From Zhongshania aliphaticivorans (GTDB lineage: Bacteria > Pseudomonadota > Gammaproteobacteria > Pseudomonadales > Spongiibacteraceae), in NCBI RefSeq assembly GCF_001586255.1, contig NZ_CP014544.1, positions 3,814,501 to 3,878,500 on the forward strand: a stretch of DNA of 64,000 nt. Reading direction: 5' to 3'. The translations under genes and the position numbers were made by a program. The stretch's first letter is position 1. Each line of letters begins with the position of its first letter. The notes under the pieces were generated by a model. The model worked only from the letters and a program-made list of their open reading frames with translations, searched no databases and was not told where the DNA came from. Below, piece after piece: positions 16,558 to 25,939 of this stretch.

Positions 16558-17331
16558 TTAATGCTCAACAAACGCCCGCTCAATTACATAGTGGCCGTGA
16601 ACCCCCGCTCGGGTCTCCTGAAACCCGGCAGAATTCAGTAAAGCACAGCTGTCTTTTAACATGCTCGGGCTTCCGCAGATCATGAAGCGATCGTCATCAG
16701 TATTCAGTGCGGGAAGACCAACGTCCCGCATCAACTTCCCGCTGCGAATCAAATCCGTCAAGCGCCCCTGATTAGCGTATTTCTCTCTCGTCACGGTGGG
16801 GTAATAAATCAATTTTTCCCGAACTACCTCGCCAAAATATTCGTGGCTGGGCAGATGCTCGCGAATAAAGCCCTGATAGGCCAACTCGCTCTCGTAACGC
16901 ACACCGTGCACCAGCACCACTTTCTCAAACTTATCGTACACGTCAGGATCTTTGATGATGCTCATAAATGGCGCCAAGCCAGTGCCGGTACTGAGCAGGT
17001 ACAGGTTTTTACCCGGCAGTAAATTATCGGCCAGCAAGGTGCCGGTTGGCTTACGGCTAATCAACACCTCATCGCCTATCTTAATCTGCTGCAATTTAGA
17101 GGTTAAAGGGCCGTCGGCAACCTTGATACTGAAGAACTCTAATTCATCTTCGTAATTCGCGCTGACAATGCTATAGGCGCGCATTAATGGGCGATCACCT
17201 TGCTGCAAGCCAATCATGGTGAAATGGCCATTTTCAAAGCGAAACGACGGGTCGCGACTGGTTTTAAAGCTAAACAAAGTCTCGTTCCAATGGTGTACGC
17301 TGGTCACTCGCTCACGAATAATATTGCTCAC
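16558..17331 (-). CDS. fpr: Ferredoxin/flavodoxin-NADP+ reductase
   Basis: The 257-residue FAD-dependent reductase passes electrons between NADPH and ferredoxin or flavodoxin. FAD-binding RAYSIVSAN lies near 51-59, the NADP region LYLLSTGTGLAPFMSIIKD near 110-128, and a MICGSPSML motif near 217-225. The C-terminus YVIERAFVEH is typical of bacterial class Fpr proteins. It is divergent from a LysR regulator across a 121-base gap, an arrangement also seen for fpr and finR in pseudomonads, where it answers oxidative stress. Confidence 0.92.
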   Translation of the reverse strand: MSNIIRERVTSVHHWNETLFSFKTSRDPSFRFENGHFTMIGLQQGDRPLMRAYSIVSANYEDELEFFSIKVADGPLTSKLQQIKIGDEVLISRKPTGTLLADNLLPGKNLYLLSTGTGLAPFMSIIKDPDVYDKFEKVVLVHGVRYESELAYQGFIREHLPSHEYFGEVVREKLIYYPTVTREKYANQGRLTDLIRSGKLMRDVGLPALNTDDDRFMICGSPSMLKDSCALLNSAGFQETRAGVHGHYVIERAFVEH

Positions 17332-17452
17332 TGCTAACCTCTCTTGCGGCGATGGGCGCCGTCCCCTTAATCCCGATTTGCCAATAGTCTACGGGAGCGC
17401 TATGCTATCGGCAAAACGACTTATTATGATTTTTCATATCGGTTTTATAAAT

Positions 17453-18331
17453 ATGCACTATACCCTTCGCCAACTTGAAGTTTTCCTCGCCGCCGCCCAT
17501 ACCGAGAACATCACTCGCGCCGCAGAGCAACTGTCAATGTCGCAGTCGGCGGCGTCAAGCGCCCTAAAAGACCTGGAACAGCAATTTTCCATCCAACTTT
17601 TTGACCGTATTGGTAAGCGCCTGCAAATCAATGAATTAGGCAGGGCACTGCGCCCCCAGGCCGAGGCCCTGTTAGATCAGGCCCAAGCGCTAGAACAAGG
17701 TTTTCGCCGTCACGATCAAGTCGGTGAGCTAAAAATTGGCGCCACCCTCACCATTGGCAATTACCTTGCGGTCGACATCATGGCAGAGTTCATTAGCCGT
17801 CACCCTGCGGCCAAGGTCGCCCTCAATGTCGCCAACACCGCCGCCATCAGCCAGCAAGTACTTAACTTTGATTTAGATGTGGGATTAATTGAAGGCGAGC
17901 TACACCACCCCGACCTTGAGGTCACAAAATGGCGCGAAGATGAACTGCAAATTTTTTGTAGCCCAAGCCACCCTCTGGCAACAAAGAAAAACCTCAGCAA
18001 TGCCGATTTACTCTCAGCCCAGTGGATACTAAGAGAGCCCGGCTCTGGCACCAGACAGGCTTTTGACCGCGCCCTGCACGATCTGTTACCCGACCTCAAT
18101 ATACGTCTAGAGCTGCAGCATACTGAGGCCATAAAGCGCGCGGTAGAAACCGGCTTAGGAATAGGCTGCTTATCTAAAGTCTCACTGCAATCCGCCCTAG
18201 AAACTAAACGGCTTGTTGCGCTCGACGCAAAGTCTCGAGATTTTAAACGTTTCTTTTACTTTATTTTACACCGCCAAAAATACCGCAGTGAGGGCATACT
18301 CCGGTGGCTGGAGCTATGCCGAAACAGCTAA
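17453..18331 (+). CDS. LysR-family regulator divergent from fpr (FinR/YeiE-like)
   Basis: The 292-residue protein starts MHYTLRQLEVFLAAAHTENITRAAEQL. Its winged-helix domain is followed by a substrate-binding domain (about 90-290) with GELKIGATLTIGNYL. The start at 17453 gives the canonical LysR N-terminus; a longer ORF overlapping fpr is not credible. By position and sequence it resembles FinR, the regulator of fpr in Pseudomonas, but I leave the symbol blank. Its 3' end overlaps the convergent MFS gene by 18 bases. Confidence 0.88.
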   Translation: MHYTLRQLEVFLAAAHTENITRAAEQLSMSQSAASSALKDLEQQFSIQLFDRIGKRLQINELGRALRPQAEALLDQAQALEQGFRRHDQVGELKIGATLTIGNYLAVDIMAEFISRHPAAKVALNVANTAAISQQVLNFDLDVGLIEGELHHPDLEVTKWREDELQIFCSPSHPLATKKNLSNADLLSAQWILREPGSGTRQAFDRALHDLLPDLNIRLELQHTEAIKRAVETGLGIGCLSKVSLQSALETKRLVALDAKSRDFKRFFYFILHRQKYRSEGILRWLELCRNS

Positions 18332-19504
18332 GGTTTTTTTGTCCCACTTTGGCACAAAATACAGGCCCAAAGCCGATGCAAGAAACATCGTTAACGTCAT
18401 TGGCCACATATAATCACTGTGAAACTGCGTCGACAATCCACTAATAAGGCCGCCAATAAGGTATTGGGCACTCCCCATTAATGCCGAGGCAATGCCGCTG
18501 TGCTGGGGAAAAAATTGCAGGGCACAAGCCTGAGAGTTACCCATTATGCCGCCGAGCGCACCCACGGCTAACATGACCAAGGGCACCACCACCCAGAGCG
18601 GTGGTGAAAAAGCGGTAACCAACAAAAGCCCCGTACAAAAAACAAACAAAAGTAGCATCGCCCGAGGCAAAATTTGCTCAGCGGGAACGGTATTTAGCAG
18701 ACGGTTATTAATGCGATTAGCGATGGCCAGGGTGACAATATTGCCCGCAAACAACATCGAAAACACCGCCTCACTTTGGCCGTACAAGTCGATATACACC
18801 AGCGCCGCATTGGCGACAAAGGTGATCATGACGCTAAAACCTAAGCTCTGCGCCACCAGGTACGCCATTGCAGTGCGATTGGTCAGCACAAATTTATAGC
18901 GGGTGAGCAAGCTGTCTACTAGCGGTGGGCGCGAATCAGTGCCGCGCTTTTTAATAATAATACTCGCCAGAAAGCAGACCGTAAGCGCGTAGGCAGCCAA
19001 GACCAAAAACACCAGCTTCCAGCCGCTCAAGCTATAAAGCAAGGTGCCAATACTGGGCGCCAGTGCGGGTGCAATTATGGTAATTAACATGATTTGCGAG
19101 AACAATTTCGCCGTATCCTGACCCTCGGTGTGGTCACGAATAATCGCTGGCACTACTACAGAGGCAAAGCCGCCACCCAAGGCCTGAAAAAACCGCGCAG
19201 CCCAAAACACCGACAGCGTCTCAGTAGAAGCGATAACTAAGCTCGCGACCGCAAAAAGCGCCAATCCAAAAAACAGTGTCGGGCGGCGACCAACATAATC
19301 ACTAATCGGCCCGCCAAAAAACTGGCCAAAGCTCAAGCCGAGAATATACAGACTTACCGTTACGGCAATGTCTTGGGCTGGCACACCCAGTTCAGCCGCA
19401 ATCGCAGGAATCGTCGGCAAATACATATCAATTGCCAAGGGCGAGAGCGCAAAAATCAAAGCCAGCAGCAATATTAGCCGCAAGGGAGGAAGCGTGGAGG
19501 ACAT
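18314..19504 (-). CDS. Bcr/CflA-family multidrug efflux MFS transporter
   Basis: The 396-residue protein has 12 predicted transmembrane helices. DMYLPTIPAIAAEL near 26-39 and the loop GPISDYVGRRPTLFFGLALF near 66-85 match the 12-TMS drug:H+ antiporters of the Bcr/CflA type. It should export a small toxic compound across the inner membrane. A divergent MarR-family gene and a repeated operator at 19523-19566 point to inducible repression by that regulator. Confidence 0.9.
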   Translation of the reverse strand: MSSTLPPLRLILLLALIFALSPLAIDMYLPTIPAIAAELGVPAQDIAVTVSLYILGLSFGQFFGGPISDYVGRRPTLFFGLALFAVASLVIASTETLSVFWAARFFQALGGGFASVVVPAIIRDHTEGQDTAKLFSQIMLITIIAPALAPSIGTLLYSLSGWKLVFLVLAAYALTVCFLASIIIKKRGTDSRPPLVDSLLTRYKFVLTNRTAMAYLVAQSLGFSVMITFVANAALVYIDLYGQSEAVFSMLFAGNIVTLAIANRINNRLLNTVPAEQILPRAMLLLFVFCTGLLLVTAFSPPLWVVVPLVMLAVGALGGIMGNSQACALQFFPQHSGIASALMGSAQYLIGGLISGLSTQFHSDYMWPMTLTMFLASALGLYFVPKWDKKTLAVSA

Positions 19505-19522
19505 AAAACACCTTTTATCTTT

Positions 19523-19566
19523 CCAGCAAGATAATAGCTGGAAATTGCCTTGCTAGCAAGATAATA
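19523..19566. promoter_or_regulatory. Repeated MarR-type operator between the MFS and marR genes
   Basis: Two copies of C(C/T)AGCAAGATAATA occur at 19523-19536 and 19553-19566, exactly 30 bases apart. The second overlaps the perfect palindrome CTTGCTAGCAAG (19549-19560). The position just upstream of the MFS start suits a repressor site. Confidence 0.6.
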
Positions 19567-19635
19567 TTCAGTCACCACCTCGAACCGCAGCGCCAAACAT
19601 GAAGCCAAACCTTCGCCCGCAAATAAGTTACTGCC

Positions 19636-20124
19636 ATGGATGACAAACGCATCAGTATTAAAGAATTGCGCCAGCAGCAAAAGCAGCACTGGCCAGAAAT
19701 GCACCGGGCCGCAAGTCCCGCCGTCTTATACATTATTCGCGCAGCAGACAGCTTTATGAAAGAGTCGGGCGCCGCTTTGCAGGCCCACCAATTAACGAGC
19801 GCCGAGTTTGATGTACTGGCGACCTTGCGCCGCCAAGCCCCGCCCTACCAGCTCAGCCCAACTGAGCTGTGTAAAGCGATGCTCTTTAGCTCTGGGGGGT
19901 TAACGAAAGTGCTCTATCGCTTACAACATTCCAACTTAATTCTACGCCCCGAAAACCCCAATGACGGGCGTAGCCTACTTGTGCAACTCAGCCCAGAGGG
20001 TATCTCTTTGGCGGGAAAATTATGCGCTAGCATTAGCGAACTGCACCAGGCACGCGTTAGCAAACTTAGCGCCGCAGAACAGGCAAGCCTAACCCAGCTA
20101 CTAGAAAAGGCCTTCGCCGATTAA
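19636..20124 (+). CDS. MarR-family transcriptional regulator
   Basis: The 162-residue protein contains a winged helix-turn-helix. The recognition region LSPTELCKAMLFSSGGLTKVLYRLQHSNLILRPENPNDGRSLLVQLS spans about 75-121, including the wing motif D-G-R-S. Flanking helices provide dimerisation. It is divergent from the Bcr/CflA pump, with a duplicated operator between them, so local repression relieved by a ligand is the likely mode. The stop lies 9 bases from the convergent ShlB-type gene. Confidence 0.88.
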   Translation: MDDKRISIKELRQQQKQHWPEMHRAASPAVLYIIRAADSFMKESGAALQAHQLTSAEFDVLATLRRQAPPYQLSPTELCKAMLFSSGGLTKVLYRLQHSNLILRPENPNDGRSLLVQLSPEGISLAGKLCASISELHQARVSKLSAAEQASLTQLLEKAFAD

Positions 20125-20133
20125 GCTCGGCGC

Positions 20134-21768
20134 CTAAAAAACCCAGCGCAGACGCCAAAAAAAATCCGCTTCTAATGCCGCTAAACGCGGCTCATCGACG
20201 ACGTCATCCATAACCGGCACGGCGGCCAGTAGTTCCGTCTCAATGCCATAACCCGGCTTCAAGGCGAGCCGGAAACCGGCGTCGGCCAAGCGCTGAGTAG
20301 ACGCCAAGTCACCGCTGGCATTATTGAAGTGCGTCGCCGCGTATTCAACAAACAAGGACGACTCCCAAGCCAAACCCAACCACTGAGGTTTGGCGCTGGC
20401 AGCGAGATGCAGAAAGTAACCGTCATCGCCAATTAATACGCCGGGCAAGTAGGCACTCATGCTGCTGATACCACCAAGGACAAACTGTTGTTGCTGAGGC
20501 AGCTGAGTGTTGTCGGCAAACTGAGCGTTGAAATTCAAGGCCACTTCATAGCCTGGCGCCACGGCAAACTTATAACCCAGCTTTGGCTGCAGCAAGAAAA
20601 ACTCCGCTTCGCGCTTACCGATGCTCACGCCCTCGCCAGTGTCGGTCGCAAAACTGCCACCGTCGCCAAATCCGGTTTTAAGTGACAATTGAAGCTTGAG
20701 ATAAGACGGTGCCTCGACCAAATGCCCCCGCACGGAATACTTAGCACCGAGCTCCAGCGTTTGATAGCGCTCCGCTAGTAATGGCGCATCCTGAGCCGCC
20801 GATTGCAGCTCTGAACTCACGTGCTCCAGCCGCTCAAATACCGTCCAGCGCCGCACTGGGTTGCTGTACAGCAGCTGCTCACCCGACAGCGCAACACTAT
20901 CTATCTCTGCATCCAAATGCAGTGTTTCACTGCTCGTCACAACAGGGCAGTTCAGTAGCGGCGGCAAACATAGGCCACCACCCGTACTGCTGCTCGTGAA
21001 TTGGGGCCGACGCTGATACTCAATATGACTGGCTTCAACACCATAAAGACCAAAGCGGAAGGGATGCTCAACACCAAAATCAAACTGCTGATAATCGTCG
21101 CCATCTCCCGCCTCACCCAGCTCGTCAAAAATAGTTCGGTAGGCCACATTGAGCTCTGCGCCATTAGCAAATTGATGCTTAATGCCGGCAAGACCAAAAT
21201 AACGACCAAGGAAGCGGCTGCCCTTGTTGCTCATTTCCAAAACAAGATCGGTGGCATCGTGATCGACAAGCACTTGCTCTCGAAAATCAAGAATGACCTG
21301 ATTATCATAGTGCTGCTCATAGGCAATGCTATAAGCCAAGCCCGCGCGCTCGGCTTGCAAATCGGCCAAAACCCGCGCCCGATCAAACTCCGCCAAACTT
21401 AAATCGCGATCGCCAACCAAGCTCGCGAAATGCGCGGTGACTTGCGGGTTGCCGCGTACACCTTTCACCGCAGCCTGGCTCACCAGTACCGTGACCGTAT
21501 TCTCAACACGGTAATAGCTTACACTCACCAGTAAATGCCCAGCATTATAATAGCGCCGCGTCAGCGAGGTGATGGCGTCTGAAGGTGACTCGGACTCGGC
21601 TAAGAGCGCCTCAATTTGCGCGGTAGAGAGCTGCGTATTGCCAACAACGCGAATATTAATCCCGCCGATCACCGCCGTTATCGCCGCAGTCTCAACACGC
21701 GCCGCGGCCTCTATTTGTATTTGACTCGCAAGCTGGGGGGGCATTACCGGTGGCAGATCAATTGCCAT
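20134..21768 (-). CDS. FhaC/ShlB/HecB-type outer-membrane pore (TpsB-like)
   Basis: The 544-residue protein has POTRA-like repeats at about 35-190 (INIRVVGNTQLSTAQIEALL, then VKGVRGNPQ). A C-terminal beta-barrel ends in the aromatic strand FFWRLRWVF. It matches TpsB proteins that secrete a large exoprotein. Oddly, the N-terminus MAIDLPPVMPPQLASQIQ shows no signal peptide, although TGAGGAGAG gives this ATG a strong ribosome-binding site. No TpsA partner gene lies nearby. It follows an OmpA-family gene with an 84-base gap and a hairpin, possibly in one operon. Confidence 0.8.
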   Translation of the reverse strand: MAIDLPPVMPPQLASQIQIEAAARVETAAITAVIGGINIRVVGNTQLSTAQIEALLAESESPSDAITSLTRRYYNAGHLLVSVSYYRVENTVTVLVSQAAVKGVRGNPQVTAHFASLVGDRDLSLAEFDRARVLADLQAERAGLAYSIAYEQHYDNQVILDFREQVLVDHDATDLVLEMSNKGSRFLGRYFGLAGIKHQFANGAELNVAYRTIFDELGEAGDGDDYQQFDFGVEHPFRFGLYGVEASHIEYQRRPQFTSSSTGGGLCLPPLLNCPVVTSSETLHLDAEIDSVALSGEQLLYSNPVRRWTVFERLEHVSSELQSAAQDAPLLAERYQTLELGAKYSVRGHLVEAPSYLKLQLSLKTGFGDGGSFATDTGEGVSIGKREAEFFLLQPKLGYKFAVAPGYEVALNFNAQFADNTQLPQQQQFVLGGISSMSAYLPGVLIGDDGYFLHLAASAKPQWLGLAWESSLFVEYAATHFNNASGDLASTQRLADAGFRLALKPGYGIETELLAAVPVMDDVVDEPRLAALEADFFWRLRWVF

Positions 21769-21787
21769 TCAAACTCTCCTCAAATAT

Positions 21788-21811
21788 TTGCCGGGACATC
21801 GGCCCCGGCAA
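21788..21811. repeat. Intercistronic hairpin between the ompA-like and TpsB-like genes
   Basis: TTGCCGGG (21788-21795) and CCCGGCAA (21804-21811) are perfectly complementary. There is no T-tract, so it may modulate rather than end transcription. Confidence 0.5.
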
Positions 21812-21852
21812 TTCAGCTAATCGTAATGTCGGGTTTTTGTTGAATACACAGT

Positions 21853-22692
21853 TTACAGACGCTTTAACTCAACGCGTCGGTTCGTCTCTCTACCAGCCTC
21901 AGTACTATTGTCGGCACGGGGCTGCGACATACCATACCCTTTGGCGACCAAACGCTCAGCACTCACACCCCGACTCAACAAATAGCTCCGCACGGCATTT
22001 GCTCTGGCCTCAGACAAACGCAAATTATACTCACCGGCCCCCAGTGAATCGGTATGACCACCCACCTCAATACGCTTGGCATCGGATTGCTGAATAACCG
22101 GAACCACCATAGCCAAAACGGCTTTGGCGGCAAGGCTCAGCCGCGAACTATCGTGGGCAAAAAACACCCCGTCCAGTGGCTGGGCCTGAGGGCCATCGAT
22201 ATAACAACCATTGGCTAGGGTTTTAATACCACGGGGGGTTTTTAAACATTGGTCATCTTGATCACAGACGCCGTCACCATCGCCATCGGCGCAGGCGTAA
22301 GCATCGGCCTGAATTCGGCCTGCGGCAAAAACCGGATCGATATTCGCCAGAGGTATCAACGCGGGTTGATCTTTGGCTGAACCCAGCGCATCGATGGCCA
22401 CAGCCCCGCCACCCTCGTCCGCGGCCAATATGCCTTGATCCATCGCCAATAAGTCATCTGTCACGGCGAGGCTAGTCAACTCGTCTGCCAGTGGCTGTAT
22501 ATTGCCAGCCAGACCAGCATCAAGCGCACCCAGACTGTCGTTAAGATCAATACCAACAGCCGTGGTAACTGGGCTAACAGCAGCCAAAATACCCGTCTGC
22601 TCAAGCAAATCTTGCACTAGTCCAGCGTGTGCGGCATTCATCGTTAGCGACAAACACAGAACAAAACGACACATATTTCGGGCAAAGCTCAT
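21853..22692 (-). CDS. OmpA-family protein with thrombospondin type 3-like Ca-binding repeat
   Basis: The 279-residue product has a signal peptide ending AAHA (about residue 24). An alanine- and aspartate-rich region follows, with a calcium-binding-like DGDGDGVCDQDDQC repeat near 138-151. A C-terminal OmpA peptidoglycan-binding domain contains VGGHTDSLGAGEYNLRLSEARAN, GYGMSQPRADN and NRRVELKRL. The ATG at 22692 follows an AGGTG ribosome-binding site. It precedes the TpsB-like gene on the same strand and may stabilise or position that pore. Confidence 0.85.
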   Translation of the reverse strand: MSFARNMCRFVLCLSLTMNAAHAGLVQDLLEQTGILAAVSPVTTAVGIDLNDSLGALDAGLAGNIQPLADELTSLAVTDDLLAMDQGILAADEGGGAVAIDALGSAKDQPALIPLANIDPVFAAGRIQADAYACADGDGDGVCDQDDQCLKTPRGIKTLANGCYIDGPQAQPLDGVFFAHDSSRLSLAAKAVLAMVVPVIQQSDAKRIEVGGHTDSLGAGEYNLRLSEARANAVRSYLLSRGVSAERLVAKGYGMSQPRADNSTEAGRETNRRVELKRL

Positions 22693-22872
22693 TGGCACTA
22701 ACACCTGTAAAAATCCATTATTCGCACGTATTTAGCCACTCAACTGTCTATTCCAAGGCGCGAGGCTGACCTGCCGCGCTTATCTGCCTGCAGATTAAAA
22801 CGCATTTGTTCAGCCAGCGCATGGGGTTTGTGCTGAGAACGCCCGACACCGCACAGTTTTTAGTAGCGCAGA

Positions 22873-23664
22873 CTAACTCGCGCCTGCACTGCTGTGCTCG
22901 GCAATAACCGAGGCCTTCGCCGTCGCGTACTCGGCATCACTTAGCGCGCCCGATTGATGAAGCGCATCCAAGCCCTGCAATGCATCGACGAGGGGGCTCG
23001 GCTTCGCCAACTCCGTTGTCGCCTCGCCAGCTCCCGCCAACGCCGCGTTGGTTTCTTTACTTAAGCCCAACCACTGCCCAATTTTGCGGAAAATACGCGC
23101 GATACCCCGCCATAACTTGGGGAGCAACCAAATAAGCAACAATAAAAAAACGACAAAACCAATTAAGAACAGTACGGGGTGATTTAATGCCACCCACAAA
23201 CCACCAAAAACGGCGACATCTTCGCTAATCGAGGCCAGCCAATTACTCACTGGCTCCGGCGAGGTATTGATTAACATTCGGGTGCTCGCCTTTGCCGCGT
23301 GGGTAACCGAGGTTACCGAACCGCCAACAATGCCCGCCGCCAATTGCAGGGCCGGGCTAACGTCACCCACGGTATTTGCTGCAAGCAAGGCGCCAGCAGG
23401 AATCCGAATAAAGGTGTGTAGCGCATCCCAGCCAGTATCCACCCCCGGAATTTTGTCGGCAAAAAACTCCACCGCATACATTAAGCCCGCCGCTAAAATA
23501 ACCGCAGGGTCTTGCACCACGGCCAAGCTTTCGGGCAATTCAATGCCACCTACAGAGCCACCTAAACCCAACACCAAAATGGCCGCATATAAGTTTAAGC
23601 CACTGGCCCAAGCCACTCCCATCGTTAGGGATATCACACTAATTAGTTGCTGATACTCATCCAC
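22873..23664 (-). CDS. DUF4126 membrane protein with SHOCT-like C-terminus
   Basis: The 263-residue membrane protein has several hydrophobic helices. DUF4126 features include GVAWASGLNLYAAILVLGL, FFADKIPGVDTGWDALHTFIRIPAGALLAA and VTHAAKASTRMLINTSPEPVSNW. A short C-terminal segment, LDALHQSGALSDAEYATAKASVI, looks like a SHOCT motif. A GTG at 23664 with GGAG upstream is the best start, because it overlaps the preceding gene's stop by 8 bases, suggesting translational coupling. Function unknown. Confidence 0.78.
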   Translation of the reverse strand: MDEYQQLISVISLTMGVAWASGLNLYAAILVLGLGGSVGGIELPESLAVVQDPAVILAAGLMYAVEFFADKIPGVDTGWDALHTFIRIPAGALLAANTVGDVSPALQLAAGIVGGSVTSVTHAAKASTRMLINTSPEPVSNWLASISEDVAVFGGLWVALNHPVLFLIGFVVFLLLLIWLLPKLWRGIARIFRKIGQWLGLSKETNAALAGAGEATTELAKPSPLVDALQGLDALHQSGALSDAEYATAKASVIAEHSSAGAS

Positions 23665-24046
23665 TGCTTTGATCTCCGCTACGCAAGCGCTTGGCAAATA
23701 CCCAACATAACGCCGCCGCACTCAACTCAAATGACAGCGCAGACAAGGTGTAGACCGAAGCACTACCTGCCACCACTGCACCGAATAAGCGACCAGCACC
23801 AATACCACCGGCAATAACACCGTTCAAAAATAACACATGACAGGCCCAGCGCGGACGCCACAGCGCCCAAAGCGCGCTTAGGCCTACCGCCAGCTCCATA
23901 CCGCCATACATTGCTCGCAATTCAATTGTGCCATCAACCGACGTCGCCGCCACCCCGGCGTAGGCGTCTAAGGCAGCGGGCTCGAGCAAGAGCCAGCCAC
24001 CAATACCCAACCACGCCAAGGCCAAATAACTCAAAAAAATTCGCAT
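23657..24046 (-). CDS. DUF4345 family membrane protein
   Basis: The 129-residue protein starts MRIFLSYLALAWLGIGGWLLLEPAAL. It has four hydrophobic segments and the family pattern ELRAMYGGMELAVGLSALWALW near 40-60. The start at 24046 removes a polar extension present in the longer ORF form. It overlaps the DUF4126 gene downstream, so both are probably cotranslated. Function is unknown. Confidence 0.75.
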   Translation of the reverse strand: MRIFLSYLALAWLGIGGWLLLEPAALDAYAGVAATSVDGTIELRAMYGGMELAVGLSALWALWRPRWACHVLFLNGVIAGGIGAGRLFGAVVAGSASVYTLSALSFELSAAALCWVFAKRLRSGDQSSG

Positions 24047-24168
24047 TACATACCCACGCTGTGTGCAGAACGATTCAGACTGACCGAAACCGTCACTCAT
24101 TTAGACCGCTAAGGTCATACTCTTCCAATACAAACTCGCTACTATTCTAGTTCATTGTGGAGAGCGAT

Positions 24169-24951
24169 ATGTCGACTGTGGAAGACTACCCGAAAAACCC
24201 TGGTTATGGCCACGGCCGCTATCGGCGCCGTATTCGCCTCACATCTGAACCGGGACTGGTTCACGGCGAACTCGAAGACACTAATCATGGCTTTCGCTGC
24301 ACTATTTTTCACGATGGCGAAAAAGTCACTGATATCCAAAGCGAAGTGCTGCGCATCCCGTTTGATACTTGCCCCGGCGCGGTAGAGCCGCTGCGCAAAT
24401 TAATCGGCTTAGCACTGTGCGACGATATTCAAACCTTGATTCCCCTCACCGACTCGTCGTCTAACTGCACCCACCTACTCGATTTAGCACTATTGGCCAT
24501 TCGCCACAGCAGGCGCAGCGTAGCAGAGTTAATTTACGACATCTGTGTAGAAGATCAGGCCGATGACAACAGCTCCGCGGCGGCTGAAGTCTACGCCAAC
24601 GGCAAGCTCGTCCACCGCTGGCAAACCTGTAACTGGGAAATTACCGGGCCAGACGAGCTTAAACAAAAAGTACTCTACAAAGGCTTTAGCAAGTGGGCGG
24701 CGGCGTGCTTTACAGGCGAGGAGCGGGAGGCCGCCTTTATCCTGCAAAAAGGCTATTTTGTCGCGAGCGCTCGTCGCTATAACATTGATGCTCAAGTCGG
24801 CCAAGCCGCCAATGAGCATCGTGACGTTATGCTCGGTGTTTGCTTCAGTTACAGCACGCCGCAAATTGAGGTCGCTAAACGCACCGCCGACAGCACCCGC
24901 GATTTCAGCAACACCCCAGACCTTCTTCTTAAATTTCAAGAAGTTAACTAG
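24169..24951 (+). CDS. DUF2889 domain protein
   Basis: The 260-residue cytoplasmic protein shows DUF2889 features. VHGELEDTNHGFRCTIFHDGEKVTDIQSEVLRIPFDTCPGAVEPLRKLIG lies near 30-80, including the histidine-rich start and the TCPGA motif. The rest is a mixed alpha/beta region with CTHLLDLALLAI. The ATG at 24169 follows GGAGAG; a GTG 12 bases earlier is less likely. The family is found in proteobacteria that handle aromatic or steroid compounds, but no function is established. It is followed by a good intrinsic terminator. Confidence 0.78.
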   Translation: MSTVEDYPKNPGYGHGRYRRRIRLTSEPGLVHGELEDTNHGFRCTIFHDGEKVTDIQSEVLRIPFDTCPGAVEPLRKLIGLALCDDIQTLIPLTDSSSNCTHLLDLALLAIRHSRRSVAELIYDICVEDQADDNSSAAAEVYANGKLVHRWQTCNWEITGPDELKQKVLYKGFSKWAAACFTGEEREAAFILQKGYFVASARRYNIDAQVGQAANEHRDVMLGVCFSYSTPQIEVAKRTADSTRDFSNTPDLLLKFQEVN

Positions 24952-25087
24952 AAATGCTGCCGCGTTACCGCCAGCGTCTTGATACGCACAATTACGAATA
25001 TATACCTGGTCAGCTGAGCGCTACTATGGCAACAGTTTCATTGACCCTTGCTCCTAACAACGGTCTCAGGAGTAACACCCCCGCTTG

Positions 25088-25113
25088 GCACCCACACTCT
25101 GGGTGCTTTTTTT
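25088..25113 (+). terminator. Intrinsic terminator downstream of the DUF2889 gene
   Basis: GCACCCA and TGGGTGC flank the loop CACTC and are followed by seven T residues on the plus strand. Confidence 0.85.
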
Positions 25114-25142
25114 ATGTCCAAAAGCTGAGCGCCCACCGCCCT

Positions 25143-25856
25143 TTATTTCAACAAAAACACCACCGTCAAACTTGCGCTAACGGTCTCTTTACCAATCAGC
25201 ATCGGCGCCGCCCCGCCAACCTTGGCGTCCATCATCATAGCCCGCTCATACACAACCGGTGCATTAGCGCCCTCGTCAATGTGATAAACACCAGCGAGTT
25301 TGCGACCAAAGCCTGCCGCGAGCACCTCAGCTCTGGCCTTGGCATCCGCAATGGCGGCCTGGACGGCCTCAGCCTGCAATGTCTCCCTTTGCGACAGATC
25401 AAAACTGACATTACCCAATTCACTAATACCGGCGTTAACCAAGGCGTCAAGCACGCCACCGTAGCGCGACAAATCTGTCAGGGTAATGTCAATACTGCGC
25501 TCAACCCGCTGGCCACGCAGGACACGCTTACCGTCGTGCCACTCGTAATCGGGGTAAATGCGAATCTGCGAGGCGCGAATATCACGCTCGGGTACACCTT
25601 GTTCAGCCACGGCATTCAGGACTTGGGCACTGCGCTGATCTACCGCGCTTTTGGCTTTTACCGCGCTGTCTTGCGTCTCGGAAATTTGCAGCTGCAGGCG
25701 CGCAATATCTGGCATAGCCTCCACTTCGCCCCGGGCGGCAACCACCACATGAGGTGCTTCTGGCAAGGTGGCGGCATGGGCAAAAATGGGCAGCGCAGCG
25801 GACAATACAAAGGCCGCCGCACAATTCAAAATGAGGCTTTTCGCGTTTTTCATCAT
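25143..25856 (-). CDS. SIMPL (DUF541) domain periplasmic protein
   Basis: The 237-residue product has a signal peptide ending IFAHA (about residue 28). The SIMPL domain follows with VVVAARGEVEAMPDIARLQLQISET, IRASQIRIYPDYEW and AQAEAVQAAIADAKARAEVLA-like regions, ending ETVSASLTVVFLLK. Family members such as E. coli YggE are periplasmic and associated with oxidative stress protection. It is divergent from the aldehyde dehydrogenase gene across 83 bases. Confidence 0.88.
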   Translation of the reverse strand: MMKNAKSLILNCAAAFVLSAALPIFAHAATLPEAPHVVVAARGEVEAMPDIARLQLQISETQDSAVKAKSAVDQRSAQVLNAVAEQGVPERDIRASQIRIYPDYEWHDGKRVLRGQRVERSIDITLTDLSRYGGVLDALVNAGISELGNVSFDLSQRETLQAEAVQAAIADAKARAEVLAAGFGRKLAGVYHIDEGANAPVVYERAMMMDAKVGGAAPMLIGKETVSASLTVVFLLK

Positions 25857-25939
25857 CTGATTCCTTTTGATTTAATTCCCAAATGGCTTTTTAGCACTTT
25901 TTTCTTTCAGCATAACAACAACAAATCACGGAGAGCTCA

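Noticed and set aside
20134-21768. TpsA exoprotein gene beside the TpsB-like pore
   Set aside because: No large gene with a haemagglutination-type secretion domain occurs within several kilobases.
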